Source: Takakia lepidozioides
Lineage: Eukaryota; Streptophyta; Takakiopsida; Takakiales; Takakiaceae
Assembly (NCBI GenBank): GCA_030704615.1
Contig: CM060734.1
Location: forward strand, 40,750,042 to 40,814,041
Direction: 5' to 3'
Length of the DNA: 64,000 nucleotides
This document shows positions 1 through 12,279 of the stretch, one piece after another (the first letter of the stretch is position 1; each line of letters opens with the position of its first letter). The translations under genes and the position numbers were made by a program. The notes under the pieces were generated by a model, which worked only from the letters and a program-made list of their open reading frames with translations, ran no database searches and was not told the DNA's origin.

Positions 1-2007
1 GTGCAAAGTACACTTCCCTTCATGGTCTCCCTGCCTACCGAGATGGTACAGGCAGCGAGTGGGGGTGAGCAGGTGGGGACCACGAGGTGCAGGCCGCATC
101 CATGGCACACGTGGGAGGTGCTCGAGGTTCAGAAGGAGTTGGCAGCCAAGGTGGCGGTGATGGATCAGGTTGGGGATTTTTCTCGGATTGAGGAGGTCCT
201 CAAGGATGGGATGATGGGGCAGGATGAGACATTGTCACTGACAGAGGAGGAAGTGGTCACTGCTCAAGAGGTTGCAGCATAGCAACCACGGGACGCATCT
301 TCTACCTCTAAGCCTGCTGGACTCAAGGTTGCAGTCATGGAGGACAACTAGGAGCCTGATGTTGGACCTATAGTCACCGGAGGAGAGAGACGACGTATAC
401 GGCGGTTCTTGAGGGCTTACAGGAACTACTTTGCCTTCAGTTTGAAGGACTTAGGAGCACTGAAGGGTCAAGAGATTCGCATTGAATTGGCTACTGACAT
501 GCCAATCTTTCGGAGACCCTATAGATACAGTGACATGGAGAGGTCCTTGATTCAGATGAGAACTCAGGACCTTTGGGAGGCTGGTTTGGTGGAGCTATCT
601 GGGGGAGAGTATGCTTCAGCCACAGTGATGCCAGCCAAGAAGGATGTCTTTGGCAATTGGACGGAGAGACGTATGTGCGGTGATTACCGGCCTGTAAATC
701 GTCAGACCAAGTCCGATAGGTATGCCATGCCAACACCAGAGGAGATCTTTGATGCCATTGGGCATGCCAAGGTCTTTAGTACGTTGGATTTACGATCCGG
801 ATATCACCAGTTGCCGATCAAGGAGGCGGATAAGCAAAAGACGGCATTCTGGGGGATCAATGAGCACGGGAATGATTGCCTATACCAGTGGCGGTTCTTA
901 CCATTTGGGCTTAAGAACGTTCCGGCAGAGTTTCAGAGAGTCATGGACAGGATCCTAGTAGGGGTGGAGTTTGCTCGGTGCTACATATATGACATCATCA
1001 TCTTTAGTACTACGGTGGAGGAGCATGAGAGACACATTCAGGTGGTATTTGAGCGGTTGAGGGCGCACGGATTGAAGTTACATCCGGGGAAGTGCAAGTT
1101 TTTCCACAACCAGATTGAGTATCTGGGTCACATGATATATCCTGGAGGATTGGGGGTACAACAGACTAAGGTAGAGGCCATTGCACAGATTCCACGCCCC
1201 ATGGATGTGAGCCGAGTTCGAGCTTTCATGGGGTTGGCAAACTATTATAGACGGTTTGTCAAAGGATTTAGTGCCATTGCAAAGGCTCTAATCAAACTAA
1301 CCAAGATGGACCAGGAGTGGCAGTGGGAAGATGAGCAAGAACAAGCTTTTCAAGAGCTCAAGGCGAGGTTGACCTCGGCGCCTATCTTGAGACGACCTAT
1401 CAGGGGGCGTCCTTTTCAGCTGCATACAGATTGGAGCATGTTGGGGCTTGGAGCGGTGCTCACACAGGTGGATGATGAGGGAAGAGAGTTCGTAGTGGCT
1501 TATGCTAGCCGCTCGAACAACGTTGCAGAGTCTAAGTATAGCTCATATGAGGGAGAATGCTTAGCTGCAGTGTGGGCCGTGGCACACTTTAGGTGCTATC
1601 TATACGGCAATCTCTTCACCCTTGTCACGGATCACCAACCGCTCAAGTGGTTGATGGAGTTAGACAAGCTTACGGGGAAGCTTGCACGGTGGGCACTCAT
1701 CCTTCAAGAGTATGACTTTCAGGTTGTGCATCGACCGGGTTTGGTCAATGGGGATGCAGATGGATTGAGTCGCAATCCATGCACGAGCTAGCAAGATGAC
1801 ACTGGAGCTCGGTGGCATGGTGAGACGGACGAGGAGGTGGTGCCCAGATGGCATGCATCTGCATTTCTGTGTATCTTGGCAGCGGAAGGCCAGGTTGAAC
1901 CTGCAACAGGGATGACTGTAGATCAAGTGTCTGAGGACCCTGAGGCCAGCAATGAGCAAGGTGGCGCCAAAGATATACATGACGGCTGCAACAGACTCCA
2001 GTGGTAG
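1..2007 (+). pseudogene. Ty3/gypsy pol fragment: reverse transcriptase and RNase H, inactivated
   Basis: One reading frame runs from the window edge to 2007 and is interrupted only by TAG codons at 280-282, 349-351 and 1789-1791. Its longest open part (409-1791, 460 codons) has an RT domain with the palm motif LDLRSGYHQLPI and the fingers and thumb motifs of Ty3/gypsy. It is followed by RNase H with the acidic residues in HTDWS (residue about 341), ECLA and VTDHQPL, and it ends with the usual DADGLSR tether. The RT active site should read Y-x-D-D but reads YIYD at 982-993: codon 988-990 (residue 194) is TAT in place of the first catalytic Asp, so the polymerase should be dead. The protease lies beyond the left edge and no integrase follows. 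The frame ends where a minus-strand gag begins. I am sure of the family, and the right boundary is approximate. Confidence 0.9.
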
Positions 2008-3594
2008 TGCTGCCCCACACATAAATCCCATGCCTCCCATGTCTCCTCCGTCAGGATGACGCTGCTGAGGAAGAACAGGAGGTGGACCCTCAGGTCTTGG
2101 AGCTGGTACCACCTGAGCTGTGGCCATGGCAGCAAGCCTTTGCTCTAGCTGCTGAAGCCGGTTGGCCATACCTTTGTCAACACCCTGACCTCCACGTCCT
2201 TGGCCATACTATGCTTGCCCTCGTCCTGCACCTCGTGCCTGAGCACCTCGTCCTCTCTGAGGTGCTCCACCTGGCCCTCGGCCACCATTGTTCCCTTGGA
2301 ACTAGCCTCGCCGCAACTCATGGTGCAAGTCATAACACTGGGCATCTTCATGCCCATATTTGCCACAATGCCCACACTGCAACTGTGCAGGCTGTGCTTG
2401 TGCCAACCCTTTGCCACTTTTTGGGCAATCTTTCTTGACATGGGGTCCTCCACATGTCCAACATACCACCCCTGGTTGCTGTTGGCCTGCAAAAGAAGCT
2501 ACTGGCCTCTGCCCCTGAGGTCCCCTGTAAGCTCCATGGAATTTGGGTTGGGAAACCTTGCCCCCCTGACCATGCTGTTGGGCAGTCCCTTGTGCCTGTT
2601 GGCTGGCAGCTGCGCCTCGTGTAGGCATGTCTTTGCCAAATCCAATGGTAACAACTCGCTCCTCTACCATGTTGAGCTCAATCCGCTCAGCCAGCAGAAA
2701 CACATCTGCTAATGTGGGTTGGGCTGATTGTAACAGGGTTGCATCCTGCACCCTTCTCCTGAGCTCCTTGTCCAAAATTCCATACCAGAATTGGATTGCC
2801 TGAGCTTCAGTAACCCCTTGGGTCACACTTATCAAGCGCCTCATACGAGCGTAGGCCTCTCGCAAGCTCTCACTGGATTTGCGCTGGAAGTCTTGCAAAC
2901 TTCGCAGCTTCTCTATCCGTACACCTTGGTAGTTCCTTCGCAACTCCTGGAAGAACTCCACCACTGGGCTGAATCTAGGCACATATGTTGTAGTCGTGGC
3001 AGGAGGAGTAGGAGCACCTTCTGCAGAAGTACCGGCACTACTTGTTCCACTACTAGTGCTGGCCGTGGGAGATATTGGTGCTGATGCCGCTACTGGTCGC
3101 GTTGTGCCTCGAGTAATGGAGACGTGGTCAGGTGACCAATACATCCTCCACTCCTCAATCTCTGCTTCATGTCCTCGCCTGAACTCGTGGTAATCGTCCA
3201 TAGGCGGGCCTTTCAAATGCTGGAACAATCCCTTCCACGCCATGAATGGGATGAACAGATGTGGATTGCGCATCTGCTGCAAATCACACCAGCTGTCGAA
3301 CTCCTGGATAAAGTCATCCAGCTCGATTGTGCCCACAACTCCAGAGTACCTACGAGGCCCATTGGTAGCTCCATACATCTCCTCCATGTCGTCCCACAAT
3401 AATGACGAAGAAAACTGCACACTTGTTGATGAAGCCTCCGGGTCTGTGTCAGACTCTACAGTAGTCGAGGGTGGAGGTGAAGGTGGTCTGAACCGAATAC
3501 CTCGTCTTGTGAACCCACTCTCACTGCTACTGCCTGTAGCCATACTCCCCTCACAACCCTTGGGTAACTCCGTGATGACACTCACAACGTGCAC
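2000..3594 (-). pseudogene. Ty3/gypsy gag-like protein with two zinc knuckles, amber-interrupted
   Basis: The frame starts at 3594 with an acidic, Ser-rich N terminus. A capsid-like helical region of the retrotransposon gag type follows (LREAYARMRRL and LLAERIELNMVEER are typical pieces). Two zinc knuckles lie at residues 378-390 (CWTCGGPHVKKDC, one residue short of the standard spacing) and 407-420 (CGHCGKYGHEDAQC, standard CX2CX4HX4C). A TAG at 2304-2302 ends the 430-codon open part. The same frame continues through a Gly/Arg/Gln-rich stretch, a second TAG at 2211-2209, and a Gln-rich segment to about 2000, where it meets the 3' end of the plus-strand pol. No protease or polymerase follows on this strand. 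The two halves could be one element broken by an inversion, or two nested elements. No LTR or primer-binding site was recognised upstream. Confidence 0.82.
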
Positions 3595-3599
3595 CTCCC

Positions 3600-4120
3600 C
3601 TACGTGACACTATAAGGCTCTAGTACTAATTCTAATAGTGACACGGGTGGGCACCTGTTGCAATTTAAGGGTCATATCCCAGTGGCTCAGGGCACCTACA
3701 CCTGCATCCACGGCAAGAACTCCTATGGTTGGCTGGTCATCATTCCAGTCTCACCATAGAAGAAACACCGGTGGTCTTGCTGGTCATCACTCCAGCCTCA
3801 CCACCGACAGCATACTCTAGGATTGACCGGTGATCAAATCCAGCCTAATCCCTATGAAAACAAGCGCCCACACAAAACCAACATGGCGCACAGTCAAGCA
3901 TGCAGGTGTTGGGGGGGATCCAAACACAAGAAATCAAAACATCAACACCCCCACACCAAAATCCATTTGCAGTGCTGATCCTGCAGAATATCCCAGCCCA
4001 AAAACCCCGGACTGACTGGCCTCCACCAAGAGAGGCTTTGGCAACTACAAGTACAAAGTAATGAAAATAATAAAGAGAAGGAGGGGAAGAATAGAGGCCC
4101 AACCAAGCAAGATCTAATCC
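3600..4120. other. Non-coding leader-like stretch, no gene seen
   Basis: This AC-rich stretch lies upstream of the minus-strand gag and would hold its leader or LTR. I found no convincing LTR end, tRNA primer-binding site or reading frame in it. A short phrase around GGTCATCAnTCCAG-CTCACCA is repeated at about 3737 and 3782. Confidence 0.4.
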
Positions 4121-4124
4121 TGAT

Positions 4125-4967
4125 CTATGCTATGAACTGCCAGACTTCCCTCAAAGTGCCTCGCTCTACATGATGGTAAGGTGTAGGAGGTATATCTATG
4201 TCCAGAAACCTGCCACTAACCTTATCCCAAGCTACAGTAGCTTGCTCTAACCAACCCTCCTCCTCTCTCTACCAGGTAGAGACAAAGCAATACTCCCCTA
4301 TCTCCCGCTCACTGAATACTAAAGAAAATAAAGGTAGGGTCTGACAGTCTCTCAACTCAAAAGCTTTGAGACGGTTGCGGGTGTCTGCATCTCCTTCAAG
4401 CAGAACAAACTTTTCATTGCTAATGAACCCCCGCTCGTGGTTGCCTTGTGCAGAGCGTGTCCGGCTGCAACCATGTCTGATTGCACAAACTTGTGTAGCT
4501 CCTGCTCCTCTGCTCCAATACACCACGGCCTTGTGGCTGAACACCTTGGTCCCTGGGGCTGTCTTTGGCTGTGTTCCAAGCCTAGCTTCCACCCACTTTG
4601 GTATTTCACCTACAGCTGCAGAACTGCTTGCTCCAACAGAGTTCTAACTGTCCAAAGCAATATTGAGGCCCTCAATGCCAAGTACTGTAGTTTGTTGTCT
4701 ATTGCTAATGCCTGACTCCCACTATGCAATCAACTCGTCCAACTGCTCTCCATTCACATCAGTCTGAGTTCCTTGAGAAACATAAATCTTGTCTCCTTGT
4801 GTGCACAGGCTAAGAGAAGAGACCTGCCCTTCAATTACGTCCTCATTTCCCCCAGCCATACAAGGAGGACATCCACAGATTTGTCTCTCATGTAGACCAC
4901 AACAGGTTCTAGAAACAGAATGTGGATCTTTCATAGCACACTCACACTCACACTCAAAAAATTCCAT
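4125..4967 (-). pseudogene. Unrecognised reading frame broken only by TAG codons
   Basis: From an ATG at 4967, preceded by an in-frame TAA, one frame runs to 4125 and is broken only by TAG at 4724-4722, 4646-4644, 4271-4269 and 4127-4125. The longest uninterrupted part is about 125 codons (4643-4272). The sequence is protein-like. A Cys-rich start (ECECEC and CCGLHERQICGCPPC) is followed by a polar region with the phrases YWSRGAG, GFISNEKFVLLEGD and LRDCQTLPLFSLVFSEREIG. I do not recognise the family. It lies 5' of the gag on the same strand and may be part of the same or a nested element. A random non-coding frame of this length would be expected to carry TAA and TGA too, which is the main argument that it once coded. 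Confidence 0.45.
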
Positions 4968-5084
4968 AGATTTTTAGCAGAGTCCAAAAAACTAAAACCA
5001 GGTCTAGATAGGTAGATTTCCCCTTTCTACAGCTATCCCCTCAAAAACGCCTCTCATTTTAAGATAATAGGGTCTTCAATGGGC

Positions 5085-5400
5085 ACGTGCGATGTGGCCG
5101 GTGGGCCGCGCGCACGGACGCCCGGCTCCCCAGCACCCCGCCCGCCCCGCCCGCCGCTGCGCGCGGTCGCCCTGCCGCGGGCGTGGTTGCAGCAACCGCG
5201 CCCGCGCGGCTAGTCCCCCGCCCATGAGTCCGCTACCCTCCAGTCTGCCAGTCCGCTGCTGGCCAGTCTGCTGCCCAGCAGTCTGCTAGTCCGCCAGTCT
5301 GCCCGCCAGTCCGGTGTTGGCCAGTCCGGTGCCCAGCAGTCTGCCAGTCTGCCAGTCTGTCCGCCAGTCCGCTGGCCAGTCCCCTGCCATCCAGTCCGCT
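5085..5400. repeat. GC-rich patch followed by CAGTCTG/CAGTCCG minisatellite
   Basis: Positions 5085-5225 are extremely GC-rich (CGCGCG and CCCGCC runs). From about 5,225 to 5,400 the sequence is an irregular tandem array of phrases such as CCAGTCTGCTGG, CCAGTCCGCTGG and GCCAGTCTGCC. Related arrays recur at 7,215-7,500, 8,950-9,080, 11,390-12,750, 13,640-13,850 and, in the complementary orientation (CAGACTG), at 14,150-14,370 and 15,960-16,220. Confidence 0.75.
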
Positions 5401-5601
5401 GACGGCGCATGATCGCCACCGTCCATTCCCATAACCCATCCGAGCCCTCCATTTTTAGGGCTGCAATTCAAACCTGCATCCCTGCCACTTGCCAGCAGCC
5501 GCGAACATGCGCACTGTTCTCCTGGCACGTTGTCGATCGTGTCCTGTACTGCGGCGCGTTTCTTGCATGTTCAAAAGCGTGTCCTTTGTATTGTATAGGG
5601 C

Positions 5602-8600
5602 ATGGACGTGGAAGCAAAACCCGATGATATACTGATCACGGAAAGCCCGCTTATACGGCCTCTTCAACAATGTTTGCAAACAACAAAACCAAGACCCTTC
5701 AACAGGAAGGATCTCCATTGGAAGAGTGAGACGCAATATGGGTTTATGGGTGTGCAAGTGAATGTTGAAAAGGCCTGCATACCTTGGGATAGAGTTGGTG
5801 ACTTCGTCGTGGGAGAGGAGAGTTTGGAGGACTACCCCACTCAGTTTTGGGTGAATGTCCATTCTAAAGTGGAACCCGGCTCGCGAAAAGCACCCAGAGC
5901 CAACACATTTCTGTCCAGTATTATGTGTGCACCATCCTCAGTCCTTTTGACGTTTCATTGCATGTCTATTGCCATTTTTTGTTTCACGAGTTCTTTGATT
6001 TTATGCTTCCTCAAGTCGTTGGATATCGATTTTAGAATTTTCTGTCCAAGTATCAATGCTGCTACGGTCCTGATGACAAGCACACCAACAAGGCAATAGT
6101 GGAGGATCCAAAACAGAAGCGTGGAGGACCTCTTGTGGGTGTTGGAACATCTTGCCCTCATAAAGGCTCAAGGAGAAAGAAGTTGGAGTATGGAGAGTCT
6201 TACAAACGTGGTTGCCAATGCTGTTTCAAGGTCCAGCAACTGACATCTGTGTCCTCACGTACTACAACAACATGGAGCATACAGATGCGCAAGGAAAACC
6301 CTCGCATGGGAAGTCCGCAGAGTTCAGGAACACCCGCCACGCCTATGCACCACACATTAGCGAGGAATTGAAATCCTGGGTCGTCGAGTGTTTGTGCGAG
6401 GCCTGTCGGTCGCCCAAATCATGATGGAGCATAAAGAGCACGTGATGAACAACACCGGCTTGGGCGATGCATGGACCCGCGATGATTTCTTGTTGGAGCA
6501 AGATGTTCGCAACCTTGCCGAGAAACGTGCGTGGCAAACCTTCAAAAAGCACGCCGATGATGCAGAGAGTGTGCGCATGTGGAGAGACCAGAATCCTGCG
6601 TCCGTTTTTTTCTATCAAGAGGAGAAATTAGAGCCAACATTCGAGCATTTTGATGGAGATTTGACATTCACTATTGGCATACAGACTCCGTGGCAGAAAC
6701 GACGAATGCTGGAACTAGGACATGACCGTATCGTTGCATGTGATGCAACATTTGGGACAAATCATGACAAGGTACTATTCGAACGATTCCATGGACTTGT
6801 ACGAGCATGATAGCATAGTACCATGCAACATTCACATAAAATTTGGTGTGCTGACCCTTTCTGTATGTTTTCATGTGTACGTTGCGGAAGACCGAGGGGC
6901 AGACCCATTGTGAACCGCTGCAGACCTCATCACTCTTATGAAGTCTTCTCGTGCAGAACTGAGCGAAATTTGCATGCTCTGACCATCTTACATTGTGCAT
7001 TTCAACAGTTCCCATTGTACACGTTGATGGTCTTCGACGAGTGGTTGAACGGTATACCAGTTGCCTATATCCTATCCGCGAGGAATCGGACAAGAGACCT
7101 GGTTCCGTGGATGAGAGCCTTGCGCGATTCACTCCTCGCAGATTTGCCGAGCTGGCGACCCAATGCCTTCATTGTGGACGATGCCGAAGCAGAAATCAAC
7201 GCTATTCGGTAAGTTTGTTGGTCCACAGTACCGGTCCATTGCCGAGGTCCACTGCAGCAGTCCATTGCTACAGTCCAGTGGCAAACTCCTGTGGCGAAAC
7301 CCGATGGCAGTTCGCTGGGCAAATCCACTGGTAGTCCGCTGTCAAGTCCGCTCATCCGTCCCCTGGAAAGTCTGCTGGCAGTCCCCGACAAGTCCACTTG
7401 GCAGTCCGCTGCCAAGTCCGCTGCCAAGTCCACTCAGCAGTCCCTGGGGTCGGCCGTCCGCTGCCAAGTCCACTCTGGCAGTCCACCATTGCAGTCCGAT
7501 CCCAAGACTCTAATGTGTACCATGTGTGTTGTGCATAATTGTTTTTGAAGGAGTACTCATTTTCCTCTGCCTTTGGCATGTCCGCAAGGCATGGGTGAAG
7601 CAATCATGCAAGAAAACGAAGGATCCAGTGACCGCTGTAAACTTGTTGAAGGATATGGGAGACCTCATGTACTGTAGAGGGGGACCACGCAACGAGAAAA
7701 GAGCGCTTCGGTGGGTTGCAAAGAGAATCCGTCGTATGAGGTCAAAATACCTGAAAGGACATGAATTTCTTGACTATATCGAACAGTACTGGAAGCCCAA
7801 AATAGTAATGTGGTGTACAGCAGCCCGCCATGTCCCTCATGCGAGCCAAGACACAAACGCAAGCATTGAGGCATACCATGGAAATCTGAAGGCAAGACTT
7901 GCCATGGGGAAATGCAAGATGAGTGGTCGTAGAGTGGACTGGCTTATATGGGAACTCACTGGCCGTGTGCTAACACACTACTGGTACGCAATCCATTTGA
8001 AGACCCACGGGTTCATAAGAAATGACAAACACGAAAAGTACATATCCAGTTCTATAATTGCGGCACGAAACATTCCTGCTGAGAGTATTACTCTTCCCTT
8101 GGGTCCTGGTGAACCAGCCTACGTTCTCAGCAACAACCACCCCAACACAACATACATTGTTTACAATCCTGATTGCGATTGGGGTTGTTGCACGTGCCCA
8201 TGGGCAATGAAGGGAAACTTATGCAAGCATCAGGTCCGTGTCCTGAAGATGCTTCACCCTGACCTGCAGGATGGCCTCCTGTGCGCGCTTGTGGCACGGC
8301 GCTGGAACCATTCATGGAGGATTACCTAACTTGCTCTTGGGCAATGGTGCCAGCGGCAACGACGAATCCAATCAGTTCATGGAAAGACATCCTCCGGACG
8401 ACTTCCCCTACGACGAGGCACCTCTGGAGGTCTCAGCCTCAATGGAACAAGAATTCGCGGACATACTTCGCATTGTAGGTGATGACAAATACCTGGAGGC
8501 ACATGCCCGATCTGCTCTTCATATGTGCAGAGGGCAGCTCGTTGATATCCTGACGAAAAGTGCGGCTGGAATGTTGCACCCTGCGGCAGCGAAGGCTTTC

Positions 8601-8789
8601 CGTCCTCTGAACGACAACAACAACATGTCTCTGAAAAGGAGACGAGATTTCGTGGAGGCCTGGAAAACCCGGCCTAGGGTTTTGCGGAGAACCAGCAAGA
8701 GGGTGTCTGCACCTGCACCTGCAACACATATATACTCGAAAATTCGCAAGGTTTCAGGTCGTGTAGATGTCACAAAGAAGACAATATAA
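5602..8789 (+). pseudogene. Mutator-like (MULE) transposase with SWIM zinc finger, frameshifted
   Basis: This gene has at least three pieces. The N-terminal part (5602-about 6420) includes a basic Cys-rich region (SCPHKGSRRKK and RGCQCCF) of the kind that precedes MULE catalytic domains. The catalytic domain shows CDATFGTN (first Asp, 6739-6762), FIVDDAEAEINAIR (second acidic region, ending 7209), CLWHVRKAW (7568-7594) and NASIEAYHGNLK (catalytic Glu, about 7857-7892). The SWIM finger CTCPWAMKGNLCKH ends at about 8231. An intron at 6772-7008 (AAG|GTACTA to AACAG|TTC) joins the exons in frame. A second intron opens with CG|GTAAGT at 7211 and is filled with CAGTCCG repeats, and its acceptor, near 7550, is not cleanly in phase. 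Frameshifts occur near 6230, near 6395 and near 8290, where an extra T shifts the frame into the last 160 codons. DNA cut-and-paste transposition is the family role. This copy is very likely inactive. Confidence 0.85.
7213..7500 (+). repeat. Intron-borne CAGTCCGCTG/CAAGTCC tandem array
   Basis: The predicted second intron of the transposase consists mostly of repeats of phrases such as GGCAGTCCGCTG, CCAAGTCCGCTG and CCAAGTCCACT. The array begins just after a strong donor (GTAAGT) and ends near a poorly defined acceptor at about 7,549. It belongs to the same repeat family as the array at 5,225-5,400. Confidence 0.65.
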
Positions 8790-8935
8790 GTCTGCAATGC
8801 CTCGAAAAGAGACAAGGTTTCACGTCGTGTAGGTGTCACGAAGAAGACAATATAAGTCTGCAATTCCTCGAAAAGAGACAAGGCTTCACGTCGTGTAGGT
8901 GTCACGAAGAAGACAATATAAGTCTGCAATTCCTC
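8751..8935 (+). repeat. 66-bp tandem repeat, 2.8 copies, at the transposase 3' end
   Basis: Units start at 8751, 8817 and 8883 (period 66) and differ at only a few positions. Each carries GTCGTGTAGxTGTCAC and GAAGACAATATAAG. The transposase stop codon (TAA ending 8789) lies inside unit 1, so the array duplicates the last codons plus 3' UTR. Confidence 0.9.
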
Positions 8936-9680
8936 TGGTGGCATTGTCCCTTTCTGAAATACAAGTCCGCAATGGACTAATGCACAGTCTCCCAATGGAC
9001 TCCTCCAGTCTCTCAACTGACTCCCACACAGTCTCCCAAGCATAGTCTCCCAACGGACTCGCATAGTCTCCCAACAGAGTCAGTCAAAGTACTCCCGTCG
9101 CTGTCAGTCTTTCTCACCACCTTCCACCTCATCCCTGCACTCTTCCATCATACTGCTGGAACACACTAAGTCTCTGCTGCAGACTCTCCACACACTCAGA
9201 CTCAACATGGACCAGGCTCCAGTGACTAACCTCCCTAACGACTCATGCCAATCCAGCGTCCAGCGACTCAAGGACATGGTGCCTACCAGACTAGGTACCA
9301 GACCCCCAGTCCTAGCCTCGGCAACGTACTACTGCTTTGCACATTCAAGCTCAGCAGACTCGGGTGCACAGTGCATGGAAAAAATTGACACCATTGTGTC
9401 CATTGAGTTAGTGACAACATTACAAACATCCAGCACCCACAGTACACAAAAGTGCTCATCACCACTGGAAAAGACTCGCATTTTTTATTTCGGTACATAG
9501 ACTTCACAGAGACAAGTACATCATACTCATGAGAGCAGTTTCTCTACATTGTCCAACCCCCGCACGATATACTTGCACACTGCATTCGCTGCCCAAGTGC
9601 AAAACTTGAAAGTAAACCATCCTTCGTGAAAGGTGTTCCTCTCTCTCTGGCTTTGCAGTCTTGGAGACATTTCCTCTAAC
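8936..9680. other. Spacer between convergent genes, no gene seen
   Basis: The stretch from 8,950 to 9,080 repeats CAGTCTCCCAA-type phrases (CAGTCTCCCAATGG, AGTCTCCCAACGG). The remainder to 9,680 shows no supported reading frame. It separates the 3' ends of the plus-strand transposase and the minus-strand companion gene. Confidence 0.5.
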
Positions 9681-12279
9681 TTTTACCCCTCATAAACACT
9701 TGAATGAATGACATGACGTAAAGCCACACCCCAGCTGAATGGTTGCTAGGGCACATCAGGCGCGTGGAACTGAAATGCTTGGACAATCTCATGCCACTCT
9801 GGTGAGTCCATCGAGTACCCTAAGCACTCAGCATGAAGCTTCCGAATCCACCTAGAACAAAGGGACATTTATGCGAGTCCCTGATAGAGTTCAGGTGAGT
9901 GTAATAGCCCTTGCGGAGGTCGATGATACAAACACTCCAGTGCCCCCTGCAATGGTATCAAACAACATGGCGTCATTGCACAATCATGATGGGCAGACTC
10001 GGCAGACCGACCACTCAGCAGACTCAGCACTCAGCAGACTCAATCTTCAAACCCAGTCCACTGCACAAATACAGAGGTCAACTTAATCGCTCAGAGTCAA
10101 GACGACACTACGAAACCAGACTATGACTCAGGAGACAGTCTCAACAGACTCGGAAGAGTTCTTACTCGTCCCCAATTGGCACCAAAATGAAATCGCACTC
10201 TTTCAAGTCCTTGCCCAGTCCTTCAGTGCTGAGGCAACCTTTCAAGACCTCCAGAAGGCTTTCACGTTGCCCCACCCCCAATGACTTCAACACCGTCCAC
10301 GTCGACGTTGGAAGAACAACAATAGTGTTGGTGAACGCAGCCTCAACCGACTTCTCATAGAATCGACACCACAGCTCTAGGAGTCTATCTGTGCACTCCA
10401 ACTCAACCTTCTGGAGCGCCTTTATGTCATCCGGCGACAGTCCGCATTCAAACCGTGGGTCCCCTTCAAAAAACATCAGCATGGAATTACCCGCCTTCAC
10501 GTGCAGAGCATGTGCTTTGCAAAACCGAGCACCCATCCTGCACAGAGCAGACCATCCTTCGGGAAGCCTCATGTACTGAACAGACTGACGTCAACATGGT
10601 ACCAAACACTCTACAGGCTGAACAATTCATCAGATTGACAAGACTAACCACAACAGACAATGATGAAACCAGCAGCAGACTGACCAGAGTGCAGACTGAC
10701 CACAACAGAGCGCAAAGCACTTAACGACAAAGACAGACGAGGAGACTAAGCACAATACTCACATGTGCTGCTCCAGGAAACGACCCACATCTTTGTCCAT
10801 GTCCAAGGCCAGCTTGCGGTTCTTGTTCATAAAGACGACAGACTTTTTCTTCGCCGGTCTCTTGGTACTCGGACCCTCCTCGACCTCCTCAGCATGGTCC
10901 ACGACAGTCCGCTTCTTGGCTTTGCCTCTCCCCTGGGAAGCAGGGACAGCTGTAGGCGGGCTGGATAGAGCAGACAAACGCAGCGCTGCTGCCCTACTTC
11001 GCAACAGAGGCTGGTCAGCAGGTTTGTTTACACTTGCTGGACCTGTCTTTGCAGCTTCGTGGGTCGCATGCCTAGAACTGACCCGCGCATCGGGGGGCGT
11101 GCTCACCCCCACACCTTTCTTGGTTGTCGATCCCACGTTTGCAGCATGGGCGGAAGATGTCATGTCCTCAGAAGTAGACAGTCTACCGACGGAGGGACGA
11201 ACATCCTGTGAGGATACCGAGCAAAATGACGAATTAGCCCAATTTCACAATGTGCTAAAACATAAACAACAGTGCTGAAAGAGGAAATGGCACAACCTGC
11301 CCAAGGGGTGAGGGAGCAGCCTCCTATGTAATCCAGCGCGCTATAACCAGACGGTGTCTGCGCCGCATGTGGTTCCTTTTCAGTGTGCCTGCCAGCATGT
11401 TCAGTCTGTTGCTCAATGTGGGCAGTCTGCTCAGCCGGCGGTTCTTCGTCGGTCCTTTTGTCTGTGAACTGTGCAGTCTGCTGGCAACTCTGCGGTTCAG
11501 TCTCTTCCTCAATGTGGGCAATGTGCTCGGTGGCAGGTTGGTCGTCAGTCCTTCCCTCTGTGAAGTGTGCAGTGTGCTGGTCAGGCCGTGCAGTCTGAAC
11601 TGTGCAGTCAGAGCTGAGCTGTGCAGTCTGCCGCTCTGAGCCATCCTGGTCAGTCCTTCCATCTGTGACCTGTGCAGTCTGCTGGTTAGTCTGCGGTTCA
11701 GTCTGCTCATCAATGAAGACAGTATGCTGCCCCGCCAGAGGTTGCTCGGCAGTCCTTCCATGTGTCCACTGTTCAGTGTGCTGGTCAGTCTGGTGGACAG
11801 CCGGCTGGGTGTTCATATCTCCATGGACTTGGGAAACATCAAGAACATGTATGGAAGACCCACCGGCAATTGTTTCCTCAGACTCTTCTATAAGATCTAT
11901 GATACGGTTTTGCGTTCCCAGATTGAGTTCAGTCATCACGTAAGACTCATCTATGGCTTTCGCCACTGAGCGCACGAAAACGGGACTAAGCTGGAAGGTC
12001 ATAGAAGGCAGGCCACGGGGAGTTGGATAAGAATGCTTTACCGGTGACCTGATGACGTTGTCAGTGAATGTGCCTTGGAGAAAAGTGGACTCGGTTAAAA
12101 CACTCATACTGGCAGATCCAAAAACATGTTGTTGGGAACTCAGCAGAAATTCATCCACAGGGTCCCGGTGAGGCCAGTGCATCCGAGTCTATTGCACAAT
12201 CCAGGGAACAGACTGGCTGTTAGTCTCCTGGATAGTCTGCTCGGCCATCTGCTGAGTGGGTTCGCCAGTGTGCTGCACA

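Noticed and set aside
5095-5225. CpG island promoter
   Set aside because: It is GC-rich, but the downstream transposase is a frameshifted element gene. There is no TATA or other support, so I describe it only as a GC-rich patch.
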